From assembly GCA_030737835.1 (NCBI GenBank), contig CM060854.1, positions 7,326,860 through 7,390,859 on the forward strand: a stretch of 64,000 nt of DNA, written 5' to 3'. Shown piece by piece: positions 1-12,607 of the stretch (its first letter is position 1; each line of letters starts with the position of its first letter). Source of the DNA: Acorus gramineus. Lineage: Eukaryota > Streptophyta > Magnoliopsida > Acorales > Acoraceae. Under the pieces are notes generated by a model. The model worked only from the letters and a program-made list of their open reading frames with translations, did not search any database and was not told where the DNA came from. The translations under genes and the position numbers were made by a program.

Positions 1-242
1 AGTGATACAGTTCGATTTTCATGTGATCCAGTTCAGTACTGACCGGATCCAGTCTGATGGATTCCCTTTCTTTTCCTATGATGGGAACTATGATGGCTCC
101 AAAAGGAATTCTCATTTAATTTTGAAAGTGATAGATGTATAACTTTAATATATTTTTGTGCATATTTTGTGTGATAATCACAAAAAATTTCTTCGCATCC
201 AGAACATAAATGATGTGTACACCAAAAAAAAAAAAAGAACAT
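1..242. other. Unassigned left edge
   Basis: No gene recognised. The stretch ends in two short copies of an ACATAAATGATGTG motif separated by an A-run, the second of which leads directly into the first unit of the tandem array. Confidence 0.4.
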
Positions 243-259
243 AAATGATGTGGCTAAAC

Positions 260-1181
260 TAGGCCTGTCAACGGGTTGGGTCTGGGTTGGGTTGGGGTAG
301 ACCCGGACCCGACCCGTGGTAAGATCCAGCGGGTCCGGAAAAATGTGGACCCGGACCCATCGAACCCGGGTCAGGTCCGGGTCGAACCCGAACCCGGATG
401 GTTGGTAAAAAAAAAAAAAAAAAACAAGAAGAGCTCATGTATTTGTTTGTCTTATCATTCTATTTGAAATTTTTTTTGTAATAAAACATTATTATTAATG
501 AGACTATGTTTGAATATAATTTTATACAATTCAAAAGAAGTAAATGAATTATTAAACAACATCCAAAACAATAATCACTAACATAAAAAATATATTAATC
601 TAAATAATAAACATAACTAATTATACAAACATTCAAAATAATATTAACCTAAACAACATTAAAACAATAACTACTAACATATTAACATAAATAATAAACA
701 TAAATCATGCAACAAACTAATTAATTATACAAATTTAAAAGCTAATAAGTTAATTGTCCAAAACAAACCGACGACAATACATTACTAAGTTTATTACATA
801 TTAAACAATCAAGTTCTTGCAAGTTACAACATCAACACAACAAAAAAAATGTTATGATTATGATTATGACTTATGATTTATGGGTTTGTTATGATTATGA
901 TTTATGAACTTGTGGATACAAAAATAAGTTAAGTAAGAAATAAAATTATGTATCAACTAATACTAATGGTCTTATAATATATGAGCATATTTTAATAAAA
1001 TAATCGGTCTCGAGTCCAACGGGTCGAGGCATGGTGGACCCGGACCCAACCCATTTATTTATTTGGGTCCGTCGAGTCAGGTCTAAATCGGATCAGGTAT
1101 ATTATACATATAATCGAGTCCAGATCGGATCAGATCCAGGTCTGGACTCGACCCGTTGGACCCGACCCGTCGACGGACCGA
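260..1181. mobile_element. Non-autonomous hAT-like element, unit 1 copy
   Basis: Starts TAGGCCTGTCAACGGGTT and is flanked by an exact 8-bp duplication GGCTAAAC (252-259 and 1182-1189), the hAT signature. Ends are rich in ACCCG/CGGGT steps; the core is AT-rich and has no transposase. In this copy the right terminus has diverged from the expected inverted repeat, while the target duplication is perfect; in units 2 and 3 the reverse holds. Confidence 0.85.
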
Positions 1182-1775
1182 GGCTAAACCATTGCAGTAG
1201 CCTTTCTGAGATGTGAAGTCACCCATGGCGTCATACATATGTTACTCATATTTGTGAGAACTATTCCAGTCTTGTGGGCCATAGTCTGTTTTAGATTTAT
1301 GTTGATCTTTGTCTACATTAGTAGCCGTGAGTCATCATTATTTGGGATTGTTATCTATAAAAAAAAAAAAAAAAAAAAAAGTAGAAGAAGAAGAAGAAAG
1401 TGTATTATTATACTCAATTTTTTTTCAGTCTAAAATGCAGTTTCATATATATTGTTAAAAATTCAACGAAACATATACATCGTTAAACGAGAAATATATC
1501 TTGTTAAATTCTTTTACATCAATTAAAAATAAATTTATTTAACTAAAAAAAAACGATATACACTTCTCACTTAATCATATATCTTGTTAAATAAAAAACA
1601 TATATATTTTACATTTTAGATTAAAAAGTATCAAGTCTAACATTTTCATATATATATATATATATCAATGATGGTCTACTTAACACATGTGACAAAACTA
1701 TTAAAATCGACACCGACGTTTAGAAAACAAGCTATGCTCATGTTCATTTTCAACTAGGTTGCCCATGTGTTTTTC

Positions 1776-1910
1776 TTTCCTCCATTGATTTAGTCCAGAA
1801 GGAACTATGACATTACCCCATCTTTCCTCCATTGATTTAGTCCAGAAGGAACTATGACATTACCCCATCTTTCCTCCATTGATTTAGTCCAGAAGGAACT
1901 ATGACATAAC
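1776..1910. repeat. 47-bp tandem triplication private to unit 1
   Basis: Three copies of a 47-bp block beginning TTTCCTCCATTGATTTAGTC (starts at 1776, 1823 and 1870). Units 2 and 3 have a single copy. The block contains the TTA target site later used by a MITE in unit 2. Confidence 0.9.
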
Positions 1911-2622
1911 CCCAACCTCCATGTGAGCAAGTCATTATAATTCCATGAACTCATTTGATGCACATGATTGACTTTGAGCAGATTTTTTTTTTTTTTTTTG
2001 AGCCGACATTTCCATATTTATTATTATTATTATTATATTGTTTTCAGGTTTTAAAATGGGCAAGATCTAATCTAACAATATGTTCTAAACTTAGAAGTCG
2101 ATCACAGATATGTGAATTATTTACGGTAGAAACTGTGGTTTTTTTTTTTTGTTTTTTTGAATTATTATTTGAAGCATAAATATATCTAACAAATCTTAAG
2201 TCCAGTTTGAATCGGCGTCTAGGTGAATTCTGCGATGTAAACATTGAACGCAGATCCAAACATAGCTTTCCAGCATTTCCTACATTTTATATTCAATAAA
2301 ATGGCCGCATTACAAACTCCCGAGAAACAACGCTTTTAAAATACAGGGCTACTATTTTAGAAACTATTGTTTAAAATTCACATCCAAACAAAACTTTTAA
2401 AGTTCCCTTATTTTTCGAGTTCCTGTCCATCTCCATCGAATCAATTGCGCACCCAAATTGACACCAACGGATCACGCAACTTGGAGAATTACAATTCCAA
2501 TTTCACTCGATCCCTCAAATCCAACCCCATCATAAAAAAAAAAGTATTATCAATATAATTTAACACAAAAAAAAAAAATTCCAAACACTTTCACCTCTTC
2601 TTCTCTTTCTCATATAGAAGAT

Positions 2623-3134
2623 TAGGGCTGCAACTCGGACGGGTTGGATTCAGGTTGATCTCAATCCGAACTCAACTCGAATTCTAAACTACTCAACCCT
2701 AATTCGATTCAACCTAATTTTCAACCTGAATTGGACCAACCCAAACCCAACCCGTAATTAAATAAACTAACCCGACCCAACCCGATTTTCAACCCGAATT
2801 GGACCAACTCGACCCAACCTGAATTTCTAACATGATATGCAAATTAAATAAATCAACCCGACTTAACCCATAAGATTAGCTATGTTTACCTAAACTTTGG
2901 ACTACTCATATTAAAATCTACAATATGAACGGCCATGATCTTTTTTTTTAATTATTAGTTTACGGGTTCGGGTTGAGTCGGGTTGTGAGTGAGGTCAATC
3001 CAAACTCAACTCGATTTATAAGTCAACCCGAATTGGTCAACCTAAACCCGAACTCGATTTGATCAACCCAACCCATATAAAAATCGAGTTCAATCCGACA
3101 TATTCGAATTCAATTCGATCCAAGGTGCAGCCCT
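2623..3134. mobile_element. Small hAT-like foldback element, unit 1 copy
   Basis: About 510 bp, opening TAGGGCTGCAACTCGGACGG and closing in GGTGCAGCCCT, with inner runs of AACCCGA/TCGGGTT on alternating strands. The flanks TAGAAGAT and CAAAAGAT look like a decayed 8-bp duplication. No protein. The family is assigned only by termini and flank length. Confidence 0.6.
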
Positions 3135-3211
3135 CCAAAAGATGCTAGTGGAATTTCAATCACTCATCATAACAAAAGTAAATAAGAATAAAGGCTGCAC
3201 ATTTATAAAAT

Positions 3212-3436
3212 GTGGTGAGAGAGAGAGAGAGGCCCACATGCCTGAGATTCCGCCGCAATTTTCCCCTCAAATCATATGGCCGCCATTTCATACAAAAATC
3301 TGAAGCTCTATACGTTGTCGGCAAGACTCGCAGGATATCTCAACAGAAATTTGTTTTTGGAACTTTAGATCTCACAAGGACATACAATGGGCTTATCATT
3401 AATGTAATCACACTAGGAATTTGTTGCAATAATTAA
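3212..3436 (+). other. Conserved 74-codon open frame of unknown status
   Basis: An open frame of 74 codons starting MVRERERPTCLRF is kept in all three array units (also 8429-8653 and 14430-14654) with almost no change. The recent age of the duplication is enough to explain this. The stretch is less AT-rich than its surroundings and may be a captured fragment of host DNA. The start overlaps a GA microsatellite and I recognise no domain, so I do not call it a gene. Confidence 0.2.
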
Positions 3437-4451
3437 CTGGTGACCATTTAAAGAAGAAGAGCACACGACATGGAGTTTTTTTTTTTTTTTTGTTGAGAAG
3501 TTGAAAATATAAAATATAAATATAAATTTCTATTAAAATTAGGGCACACAGTGAAGTTTTAAAAAAACTCATAAAAATTCAATTATCATGTAAAATTTTT
3601 ATCGAAATTTAATATAATATTATGAGAATGTTCTTTCACCATGTAATTGTACGTGTAGATATTACAATCTTTATAAATAATTAATTATAAAAATAAATTA
3701 GTCTATGCAAAAGACTAAATTGCATTTTTAGAGTTTTTATGTTTTTTTATCTTTTACCTCGATATTGTTAGGAAGGGTTGAAAAATTTAAGATAGTTAAT
3801 TTAGTCATTTCGTTGTATGTGTTAGAATTAACTAGGATATGTTAAAGCATAGTTAAACTCTATTGACGACGTGGATGTACAAGGATTTTTTTGAGGTTTT
3901 AAGAACTCATTAATTAATTTTGTGTACCTTAATTGGGTTGATTGAATCTATCTATATTACTAATACAAAGACTTTTAAATTTCTTCCTTTTTATCACCCT
4001 AAAGATTCAAACCTCTAAAGCAACCTAACGAATTGAACTCAGGTTGCCTTTCAAGTTGGGTCGATCATCACCTAATGTAACCCTTTTTTTTCACATGCAG
4101 TTCTCCTTCTCTTTTTTATTTTTTTAAATATATTATACATCACCTAATGTAAAATATATTTTTATAAAAAATAAAATATTGTTCATTTATAAAATGTGTA
4201 AAAAATTTAATAAGATATAAGTATCTTATTAAAGTACGTGTAATGATTAACTAAATACATGATAGAGAAAGATGGATAAATTACAAATGCAGACAGACAA
4301 AAAAATAAGGATATTAAACCTTCATCTGGATCTAATCGCGCAGCTACATTTTGTATATACGTGTGGGTCCATTTCTCACGTTTCTAGAATTCATATATTT
4401 ATCAATATTTTATAAAATATAATTGTGAAAAAGTTGTGGTTCAATCTCTTA

Positions 4452-4572
4452 GCCCCGCTTGGAATGGAAATAAGTCTCAGGATAATTTCGAATAAAGGAG
4501 AATAAAAGATAAATGATGTTTGGAAATATAGAATAATCAGGGATAAAATATGTCAAAATAAACTGGTATATG
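4452..4572. mobile_element. Truncated Harbinger-type MITE, unit 1
   Basis: Left 120 bp of the 433-bp element that is complete in units 2 and 3. It starts GCCCCGCTTGGAATGG after TTA and breaks off after GGTATATG, where about 1 kb is missing compared with the other units. Confidence 0.85.
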
Positions 4573-4956
4573 CTCACATGCAGTTCTCCTTCTTTCGAGA
4601 ACATAAAGCAAATGATGTGCACCACACGTGGAATTCCTGGGTGGAATGAACAAACAAATCTACCATACACTCTTTATCTTGTCTTATCATGCATTGACTG
4701 TTACAACAATATTACAATATATATATTTATTGATTTAAAACATTGTAGGCAACCAACTTTAATTAATTTACAACAAAATTTAATTTTAAAAAAGTGATCG
4801 AATGTTTAAAAATCCAAGGATTACTTTTCACAGTGCTTGTATTAGTTACTCGTATATCAACAAAAGAGATTAATTAAATATTTTTTATTTGTTAATCAAT
4901 GCTAAATACATATCCAACAAAATCTCTTGTAATTGTGTGAAATGATGTGGCTAAAC

Positions 4957-5870
4957 TAGGCCTGTCAACGGGTTAGGTCTGGGTCGGGTTGGGGTGGACC
5001 CGGACCCGACCCGTGGTAAGATCCGGCGGGTCAGGGGAAATGTGGACCCGGACCCGTCTGACCCGGGTCGGGTCCGCCCCGACCAGGATGGTTGGAGTAA
5101 AAAAAAAAAAAAAAACAAGAAGAGCTCATGTATTTGTTTGTCTTATCATTCTATTTGAAATTTTTTTTGTAATAAAACATTATTATTAATGAGACTATGT
5201 TTGAATATAATTTTATACAATTCAAAAGAAGTAAATGAATTATTAAACAACATCCAAAACAATAATCACTAACATAAAAAACATATTAACCTAAATAATA
5301 AACATAACTAATTATACAAACATTCAAAACAATATTAACTTAAACAACATTCAAAACAATAAACACTAACATATTAATCTAAATAATAAACATAAATCAT
5401 GTAACAAACTAATTAATCATACAAATTCAAAAGCTAATAAGTTGATTGTCCAAAACAAACCGACGACAATACATTACTAAGTTTATTAAATATTAAACAA
5501 TCAAGTTCTTGTAAGTTGCAACATCAACACAACGAAAAAAATGTTATGATTATGACTTATGATTTATGGATTTGTTATGATTATGATTTATGAACTTGTG
5601 GATACAAAAATAAGTTAAGTAAGAAATAAAATTATGTATCAACTAATACTAATGGTCTTATAATATATGAGCATATTTTAATAAAACAATCGGGTCTCGG
5701 GTCCAACGGGTCGAGGCGGGGTGGACCCGGACCCAACCCATTTGTTTATTCAGGTCCGCTGAGTCGGGTCCAAATCGGGTTAGATCTAAATCGGATTGGG
5801 TATATTATACGTGTAATCAGATTCAGATCAGATCAGATCTGGGTCTGAAATCGACCCGTTGACAGGCCTA
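4957..5870. mobile_element. Non-autonomous hAT-like element, unit 2 copy
   Basis: 914 bp. Left end TAGGCCTGTCAACGGG and right end CCCGTTGACAGGCCTA are perfect inverted repeats. The flanks are GGCTAAAC and GGCTATAC, an 8-bp duplication with one mismatch. No coding capacity for a transposase; short open frames in the GGGTCGGG-rich ends are low complexity. Confidence 0.9.
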
Positions 5871-6283
5871 GGCTATACCATTGCAGTAGCCTTTATGAGA
5901 TGTGAAGTCACCCATGGCGTCATACATATGTTACTCATATCTGTGAGAACTATTCCAGTCTTGTGGGCCATAGTCTGTTTTAGATTTAAGTTGATCTTTG
6001 TCTACTTTAGTAGCCGTGGGTCATCATTATTTGGGATTGTTATCTAAAAAAAATAAAATTGTATTATTATATTCAATTATTTTTTCAATCTAAAATATGA
6101 TTTTATATATATGATTAAAAATTCAATGAAACATATATATCGTTAAACGAGAAATATATCTTGTTAAATTCTTTTACATCAATTAAAAATAAATTTATTT
6201 AACTAAAAAAAAACGATATACACTTCTCACTTAATCATATATCTCGTTAAATAAAAACATATATATTCTGCGTTTTAGATTAA

Positions 6284-6620
6284 CCGTTTAAAAACACAGA
6301 TTGAAAAGTGACTTTTGGAATAAAGCTGCTTTTGAAGATGATTTTAGACCTTGATTTTTTTAGAATGTTTTTTTTAATTCAGGAATCAATATTTGAAAGG
6401 AGTTTAATGTTTGACAGAGAAAGTTGCTTTTCAATTCAAAAAATCGATTTCGACCAAAAAGCGTTGTTTTTTAGCTTTTTAAAACACAAATTTCAAGGAA
6501 AAAATTAAAAGGAATCCAGCTTCTGATTCTGTAAAAAGCTGCCTCGTTTGGCTGTACGATTTTAGCTTTTCAACTTTTTAAAAAGCAAAAACGCATTCAA
6601 ACGCGCAACCAAACGGAGTC
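6284..6620. mobile_element. Harbinger/Tourist-type MITE, unit 2
   Basis: 337 bp flanked by TAA on both sides (6281-6283, 6621-6623). Left end CCGTTTAAAAACACAG and right end CAACCAAACGGAGTC are imperfect inverted repeats of the CCGTTTGG type. Unit 1 shows the empty site with one TAA (1622-1624), which confirms insertion. The 3-bp duplication fits PIF/Harbinger elements. Confidence 0.85.
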
Positions 6621-6809
6621 TAAAAAGTATCAAGTCTAACATTTTCATATATATATATATATAATATATATTATATATATATCAATGATGGTCTACTTAA
6701 CACATGTGACAAAACTATTAAAATCAACACCGACGTTTAGAAAACAAGCTATGCTCATGTTCATTTTCAACTAGGTTGCCCATGTGTTTTTCTTTCCTCC
6801 ATTGATTTA

Positions 6810-7150
6810 GGGTCCGTTTGGAAACACATATTGAAAAGTAGCTTTTGGAATAAAGCTGCTTTTTAAGATGATTTTAGACCTTGACTTTTTTATGATGCTT
6901 TTTTTAATTCATGAATCAATATTTGAAAGGAGTTTAATGTTTGACAGAGAAAGTTGCTTTTCAATTCAAAAAATCGATTCCGACCAAAAAACATTGTTTC
7001 TGAGCTTTTTAAAACACAGATTTCGAGGAAAAAATTAAAAGGAATCCAGCTTCCGATTCTGCAAAAAACTGTCCCGTTTGGCTGCATGATTTTAGCTTTT
7101 CAACTTTTCAAAAAACAAAAGCGCGTTCAAACGCGATACCAAACGGGGCC
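6810..7150. mobile_element. Harbinger/Tourist-type MITE, private to unit 2
   Basis: 341 bp, same family as 6284-6620 but with better termini: GGGTCCGTTTGG at the left, CCAAACGGGGCC at the right. Flanked by TTA (6807-6809, 7151-7153); units 1 and 3 keep the empty site. It is therefore younger than the duplication that separated units 2 and 3. Confidence 0.92.
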
Positions 7151-7868
7151 TTAGTCCAGAAGGAACTATGACATTACCCCAACCTCCATAAACTCATTTG
7201 ATGCACATGATTGACTTTGAGCAGAGATTTTTTTTTTTTTAAGTTGAGCCGACATTTCCATATTATTATTATTATATTGTTTTCAGGTTTTAAAATGGGC
7301 AAGATCTAATCTAACAATATGTTCTAAACTTAGAAGTCGATCACAGATATGTGAATTATTTACGGTAGAAACTGTGGTTTTTTTTTTTTGTTTTTTTGAA
7401 TTATTATTTGAAGCATAAATATATCTAACAAATCTTAAGTCCAGTTTGAATCGGCGTCTAGGTGAATTCTGCGATGTAAACATTGAACGCAGATCCAAAC
7501 ACAGATCCAAACACAGCTTTCTCACATTTCCTGCATTTTATATTCAATAAAATGGCCGCATTACAAACTCCCCAGAAACAACGCTTTTAAAATGCAGGGC
7601 TACTTTTCTAGAAACTATTGTTTAAAATTCACATCCAAACAGAACTTTTAAAGTTCCCTTATTTTTCGAGTTCCTGTCCATATCCATAGTATCAATTGCA
7701 CATCCAAATTGACACCAACGGATCACGCAACTTGGAGAATTACAATTCCAATTTCACTCGATCCCTCAAATCCAACCCCATCATAAAAAAAAAAGTATTA
7801 TCAATATAATTTAACACAAAAAAAAAAAGTCCAAACACTTGCACCTCTTCTTCTTTCTCATAGAAGAT

Positions 7869-8352
7869 TAGGGCTGTAACTTGGACGGGTTGAATTCTGG
7901 TTGACCCCAACCCGAATTTCAAAGTACTCAACCCTAACCCGACTCAACTCGATTTCCAACCCGGATTGGACTAACCCGAATCCAACCCGAATTAAATAAA
8001 TTAACCCGACCCAACCCGAATTGGACTAACCCGACCCCAACCCAATTTGCAACCCGAATTGGACCAACTCGACCCAACTCGAATTTATAACATAATGTGC
8101 AAATTAAATAAATTAACCTGACTTAACTCATAAGATTAGCTAGGTTTACCTAAAATTTAGACTACCCATATTAAAATCTACAATATAAACGACCATGATC
8201 TTTTTTTTAATTATTAGTATACGGGTTCGGGTTGGATTGGATTATGAGTGAGGCCAATCCAAATCCGAATCCAATTTGATTAACTCAACTTATGTAAAAA
8301 TCAAATTCAACACGTCATATTCGAATTCAATCGGACCCAAATTGCATCCCTC
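7869..8352. mobile_element. Small hAT-like foldback element, unit 2 copy
   Basis: Positional equivalent of the element at 2623 in unit 1, opening TAGGGCTGTAACTTGGACGG and closing TTGCATCCCTC. Slightly shorter and more diverged at the right terminus. Confidence 0.6.
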
Positions 8353-9735
8353 CGGAACATGCCGATGGACTTTCAATCATTCATCAAAACAAAAGTAAAT
8401 AAGAATAAAGACTGCACATTTATAAAATGTGGTGAGAGAGAGAGAGAGGCCCACATGCCTGAGATTCCGCCGCAATTTCCCCCTCAAATCATATGGCCGC
8501 CATTTCATACAAAAATCTGAAGCTCTATACGTTGTCGGCAAGACTCGCAGGATATCTCAACAGAAATTTGTTTTTGGAACTTTAGATCTCACAAGGACAT
8601 ACAATGGGCTTATCATTAATGTAATCACACTAGGAATTTGTTGCAATAATTAACTGGTGACCATTTAAAGAAGAAGAGCACACGACATGGAGTTTTTTTT
8701 TAAAAAAAAAAAAGTTAAAAATATAAAATATAAATATAAGTTTCTATTAAAATTAGGATATAATTTAAAAAAAACTTATAAAAATTCAATTATCATTCTT
8801 TGTGAAAATTTTTATCGCAAATTTAATATAATATTATGAGAATATTATTACACCATGTAATTGTCCGTGTAGACATTACAATCTTTATAAATAATTAATT
8901 ATAAAGATAAATTAGTCTATGCAAAAGACTAAATTGCATTTTTAGAGTTTTTATGTTTTTTCATCTTTTACCTTGATATTGTTAGGAGGGGTTGAAAATT
9001 TTAAGATAGTTAATTTAGTCATTTCGTTGTATATGTTAAAATTAACTAGGATATGTTAAAGCATAGTTAAACTCTATTGACGACCTGGATGTACAAGGAT
9101 TTTTTTGAGGTTTTAAGAACTCATTAATTAATTTTGTTGTACCTTAATTGGGTTGATTGAATCTATCTATATTACTAATACAAAGACTTTTAAATTTCTT
9201 CCTTTATCACCCTAAAGATTCAAACCTCTAAAGCAACCTAACGAATTGAACTCAGGTTGCCTTTCAAGTTGGGTCGATCATCACCTAATGTAGCCCTTGT
9301 TTTTTCACATGCAGTTCTCCTTCTCTTTTTTATTTTTTAAAATATATTATACATCATCTAATGTGAAATATATTTTTATAAAAAATAAAATATCGTTCAT
9401 TTATAAAATGTGTAAAAAATTTAATAAGATATAAATATCTTATTAAAGTACGTGTAATGATTAACTAAATATATGATACTGTAAAATAAACTATGTTTTA
9501 ACAGCGCTGATTTTTTATTTTTTAATATGCTTCCGTTCTTCCAAGGTAGAGAAAGATGGATAAATTACAAATGCAGACAGACAAAAAAATAAGGATATTA
9601 AACCTTCATCTGGATCTAATCGCGCAGCTACATTTTGTATATACGTGTGGGTCCATTTCTCACGTTTCTAGAATTCATATATTTATCAATATTTTATAAA
9701 ATATAATTGTGAAAAAGTTGTGGTTCAATCTCTTA

Positions 9736-10168
9736 GCCCCGCTTGGAATGGAAATAAACCCCAGGATAATTTCGAATAAAGGAGAATAAAAGATAAATGA
9801 TGTTTGGAAATATAGAATAATCAGGGATAAAATATGTCAAAATAAACTGGTATATGGATTACAACCAACTTCTGGAATTAAAGTTATCTTAGGTTATTTC
9901 ATTCAAAGAATATGTGGGCCCACTGTCACATCAACTGTCATCACCTCTTATAAATCATATGTCAAATCAATTATCATTATTTTTTCATCTTTTATAAATC
10001 TTTATCCATACTTTATTCACATTTTACCCGAACAACAAAACATTTATTCTTACGTTTACCAACTAGAATAATTTAAAACACAACCAAACACAAAATCACT
10101 TTATCCTCACTTATACCGGAATAAAAGTATACCCAAGAATAAGTCATATTCCCGTTCCAAACGAGGGC
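9736..10168. mobile_element. 433-bp Harbinger-type MITE, unit 2
   Basis: Left end GCCCCGCTTGGAATGG and right end (reverse complement) GCCCTCGTTTGGAACGG, flanked by TTA (9733-9735, 10169-10171). A diverged independent copy lies at 33096-33525, so the family is dispersed. No coding capacity. Confidence 0.88.
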
Positions 10169-10171
10169 TTA

Positions 10172-10391
10172 GGTACCGTTTGATTACACGATTTGACAGC
10201 TTTTACGTTTGCAAGAAGCTACTTTTACAATCGTGCAACCAAACAATTTTACTGTAACAGTTTTCTGCAGATAAATATTATCCAAAAGCTGCGATTTTCA
10301 AAAGCTGAGAGGTAAGCTTCCCGCAGAATCAATTTTAAAACCTACATTCCTGCAGAATCAATTTTGCAATAGCACAACCAAACGCACCCCA
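10172..10391. mobile_element. 220-bp MITE with CCGTTTGATT-type ends, unit 2
   Basis: Directly abuts the 433-bp MITE. Left end GGTACCGTTTGATTACACGA; right end read in reverse GGGGTGCGTTTGGTTGTGCT. No clear target duplication. Unit 3 has the same element at 16179-16397. Likely Harbinger-type, judged only from the termini. Confidence 0.55.
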
Positions 10392-10394
10392 AAT

Positions 10395-10870
10395 TTCCAT
10401 TTGTACAGGGACATACTATTTTAAGATAAATACCTATTTCAGAGTAGATAAAGAATAAAATATTTTTCGATTGGTTGTGTTTTTAGTCATTTTCATTAGA
10501 AAATATTATAATAAAATTTTTGTTATATGATTGACTATGTATAAGTTATAGATAAGAAATTATATATAAAGAACAAAAATAAAAAAATAAAAAATGCAAT
10601 GAGGTCTCTTGACTTATAAGAGATAATACCATGTGATTTGGCATGTGGGCCCCCCTGTACCAATAGAATAAATTATATATGTAAATTAAAAATAATTTCA
10701 AGACATCTAAAATATCAAATCAGTTTATTTTCACATATTTTAATACAGTTATATACCAACTTATTCCTTGTTAAAAAACAATTTTTTAAAAAATAAAAAA
10801 TAATTTTTTAAACTTATTCATCTTTATTCCACTCTATGCTTCACCTATTCCGCCGTCCAAGCATGAAAAA
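10395..10870. repeat. Interspersed repeat of the 31.8-kb type, unit 2
   Basis: The stretch around 10450-10500 (GATTGGTTGTGTTTTTAG followed by CATTTTCATTAGAAAA) matches, with divergence, blocks at about 31840 and 28670, so it is a third member of that repeat family. Unit 3 carries it at about 16400-16880. The outer ends are uncertain. Confidence 0.4.
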
Positions 10871-11279
10871 ATCTCCTGGGGATTCTCCTTCTTTCGAGAA
10901 CATAAAGCACATGATGTGCACAACACGTGGAATTCCTGGGTGGAACATGGTGCAGAATGAACAAACAAATCTACCATACACTCTTTATCTTGTCTTATCA
11001 TGCATTGACTGTTACAACAATATTACAATATATATATATATATATATATATATTGATTTAAAACATTGTAGGCAACCAACTTTAATTAATTTACAACAAA
11101 ATTTAATTTTAAAAAAGTGATCGAATGTTTAAAAATCCAAGGATTACTTTTCACAGTGCTTGTATTAGTTACTCGTATATCAACAAAAGAGATTAATTAA
11201 ATATTTTTTATTTGTTAATCAATGCTAAATACATATCCAACAAAATCTCTTGTAATTGTGTGAAATGATGTGGCTAAAC

Positions 11280-12193
11280 TAGGCCTGTCAACGGGTTGGG
11301 TCCGGGTCGGGTTGGGGTGGACCCGGACCCGACCCGTGGTAAGATCCGGCGGGTCAGGGGAAATGTGGACCCGGACCCGTCTGACCCGGGTCGGGTCCGC
11401 CCCGACCAGGATGGTTGGAGTAAAAAAAAAAAAAAAAACAAGAAGAGCTCATGTATTTGTTTGTCTTATCATTCTATTTGAAATTTTTTTTGTAATAAAA
11501 CATTATTATTAATGAGACTATGTTTGAATATAATTTTATACAATTCAAAAGAAGTAAATGAATTATTAAACAACATCCAAAACAATAATCACTAACATAA
11601 AAAATATATTAACCTAAATAATAAACATAACTAATTATACAAACATTCAAAACAATATTAACTTAAACAACATTCAAAACAATAAACATTAACATATTAA
11701 TCTAAATAATAAACATAAATCATGTAACAAACTAATTAATCATACAAATTCAAAAGCTAATAAGTTGATTGTCCAAAACAAACCGACGACAATACATTAC
11801 TAAGTTTATTAAATATTAAACAATCAAGTTCTTGTAAGTTGCAACATCAACACAACAAAAAAAATGTTATGATTATGACTTATGATTTATGGGTTTATTA
11901 TGATTATGATTTATGAACTTGTGAATACAAAAATAAGTTAAGTAAGAAATAAAATTATGTATCAACTAATACTAATGGTCTTATAATATATAAGCATATT
12001 TTAATAAAACAATCGGGTCTCGGGTCCAACGGGTCGAGGCGGGGTGGACCCGGACCCAACCCATTTGTTTATTCAGGTCCGCTGAGTCGGGTCCAAATCG
12101 GGTTAGATCTAAATCGGATTGGGTATATTATATGTGTAATCAGATTCAGATCAGATCAGATCTGGGTCTGAAATCGACCCGTTGACAGGCCTA
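11280..12193. mobile_element. Non-autonomous hAT-like element, unit 3 copy
   Basis: 914 bp, same ends and same one-mismatch 8-bp flanks (11272-11279, 12194-12201) as the unit 2 copy. It was multiplied by the array duplication rather than by separate transposition, because all three copies share flanking sequence. Confidence 0.9.
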
Positions 12194-12607
12194 GGCTATA
12201 CCATTGCAGTAGCCTTTATGAGATGTGAAGTCACCCATGGCGTCATACATATGTTACTCATATCTGTGAGAACTATTCCAGTCTTGTGGGCCATAGTCTG
12301 TTTTAGATTTAAGTTGATCTTTGTCTACTTTAGTAGCCGTGGGTCATCATTATTTGGGATTGTTATCTAAAAAAAAAAAAATTGTATTATTATATTCAAT
12401 TATTTTTTCAATCTAAAATATGATTATATATACATGATTAGAAATTCAATAAAACATATATATCGTTAAACGAGAAATATATCTCATTAAATTCTTTTAC
12501 ATCAATTAAAATTAAATTTATTTAACTAAAAAAAAACGATATACACTTCTCACTTAATCATATATCTTGTTAAATAAAAAACATATATATTTTACATTTT
12601 AGATTAA

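Larger units (their letters stand above)
243..4939. repeat. Tandem array, unit 1 (4.7 kb)
   Basis: First of three head-to-tail units. All open with AAATGATGTGGCTAAAC followed by a hAT-like element and close with a CTCTTGTAATTGTGTG stretch. Unit 1 is the most diverged: it lacks the 337-bp Harbinger-type MITE of units 2 and 3, has a private 47-bp triplication, and lacks about 1 kb at its right end, where a MITE is cut off at about 4572. It contains no host gene. The left end of the hAT-like element lies 17 bp inside the unit, so the array boundary is not the element boundary. Confidence 0.9.
4940..11262. repeat. Tandem array, unit 2 (6.3 kb)
   Basis: Second unit, nearly identical to unit 3 over its whole length. 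It carries both the shared Harbinger-type MITE (6284-6620) and a private second copy (6810-7150), which accounts for its extra length. It also contains the 433-bp and 220-bp MITEs and a further interspersed repeat at about 10395-10870. The close match of units 2 and 3 suggests that they arose by the most recent duplication step. Confidence 0.92.

Noticed and set aside
276-467. Open frame rich in DPDPT in the hAT-like ends (also at 1031, 4989 and 11270)
   Set aside because: It is produced by GGGTCCGGACCC-type repeats in the element's termini; low complexity and no domain.
5859-6047. 62-codon hydrophobic frame repeated at 12182
   Set aside because: It starts across the transposon right end and lacks support beyond the array duplication; unit 1 has a different start and a shifted tail.
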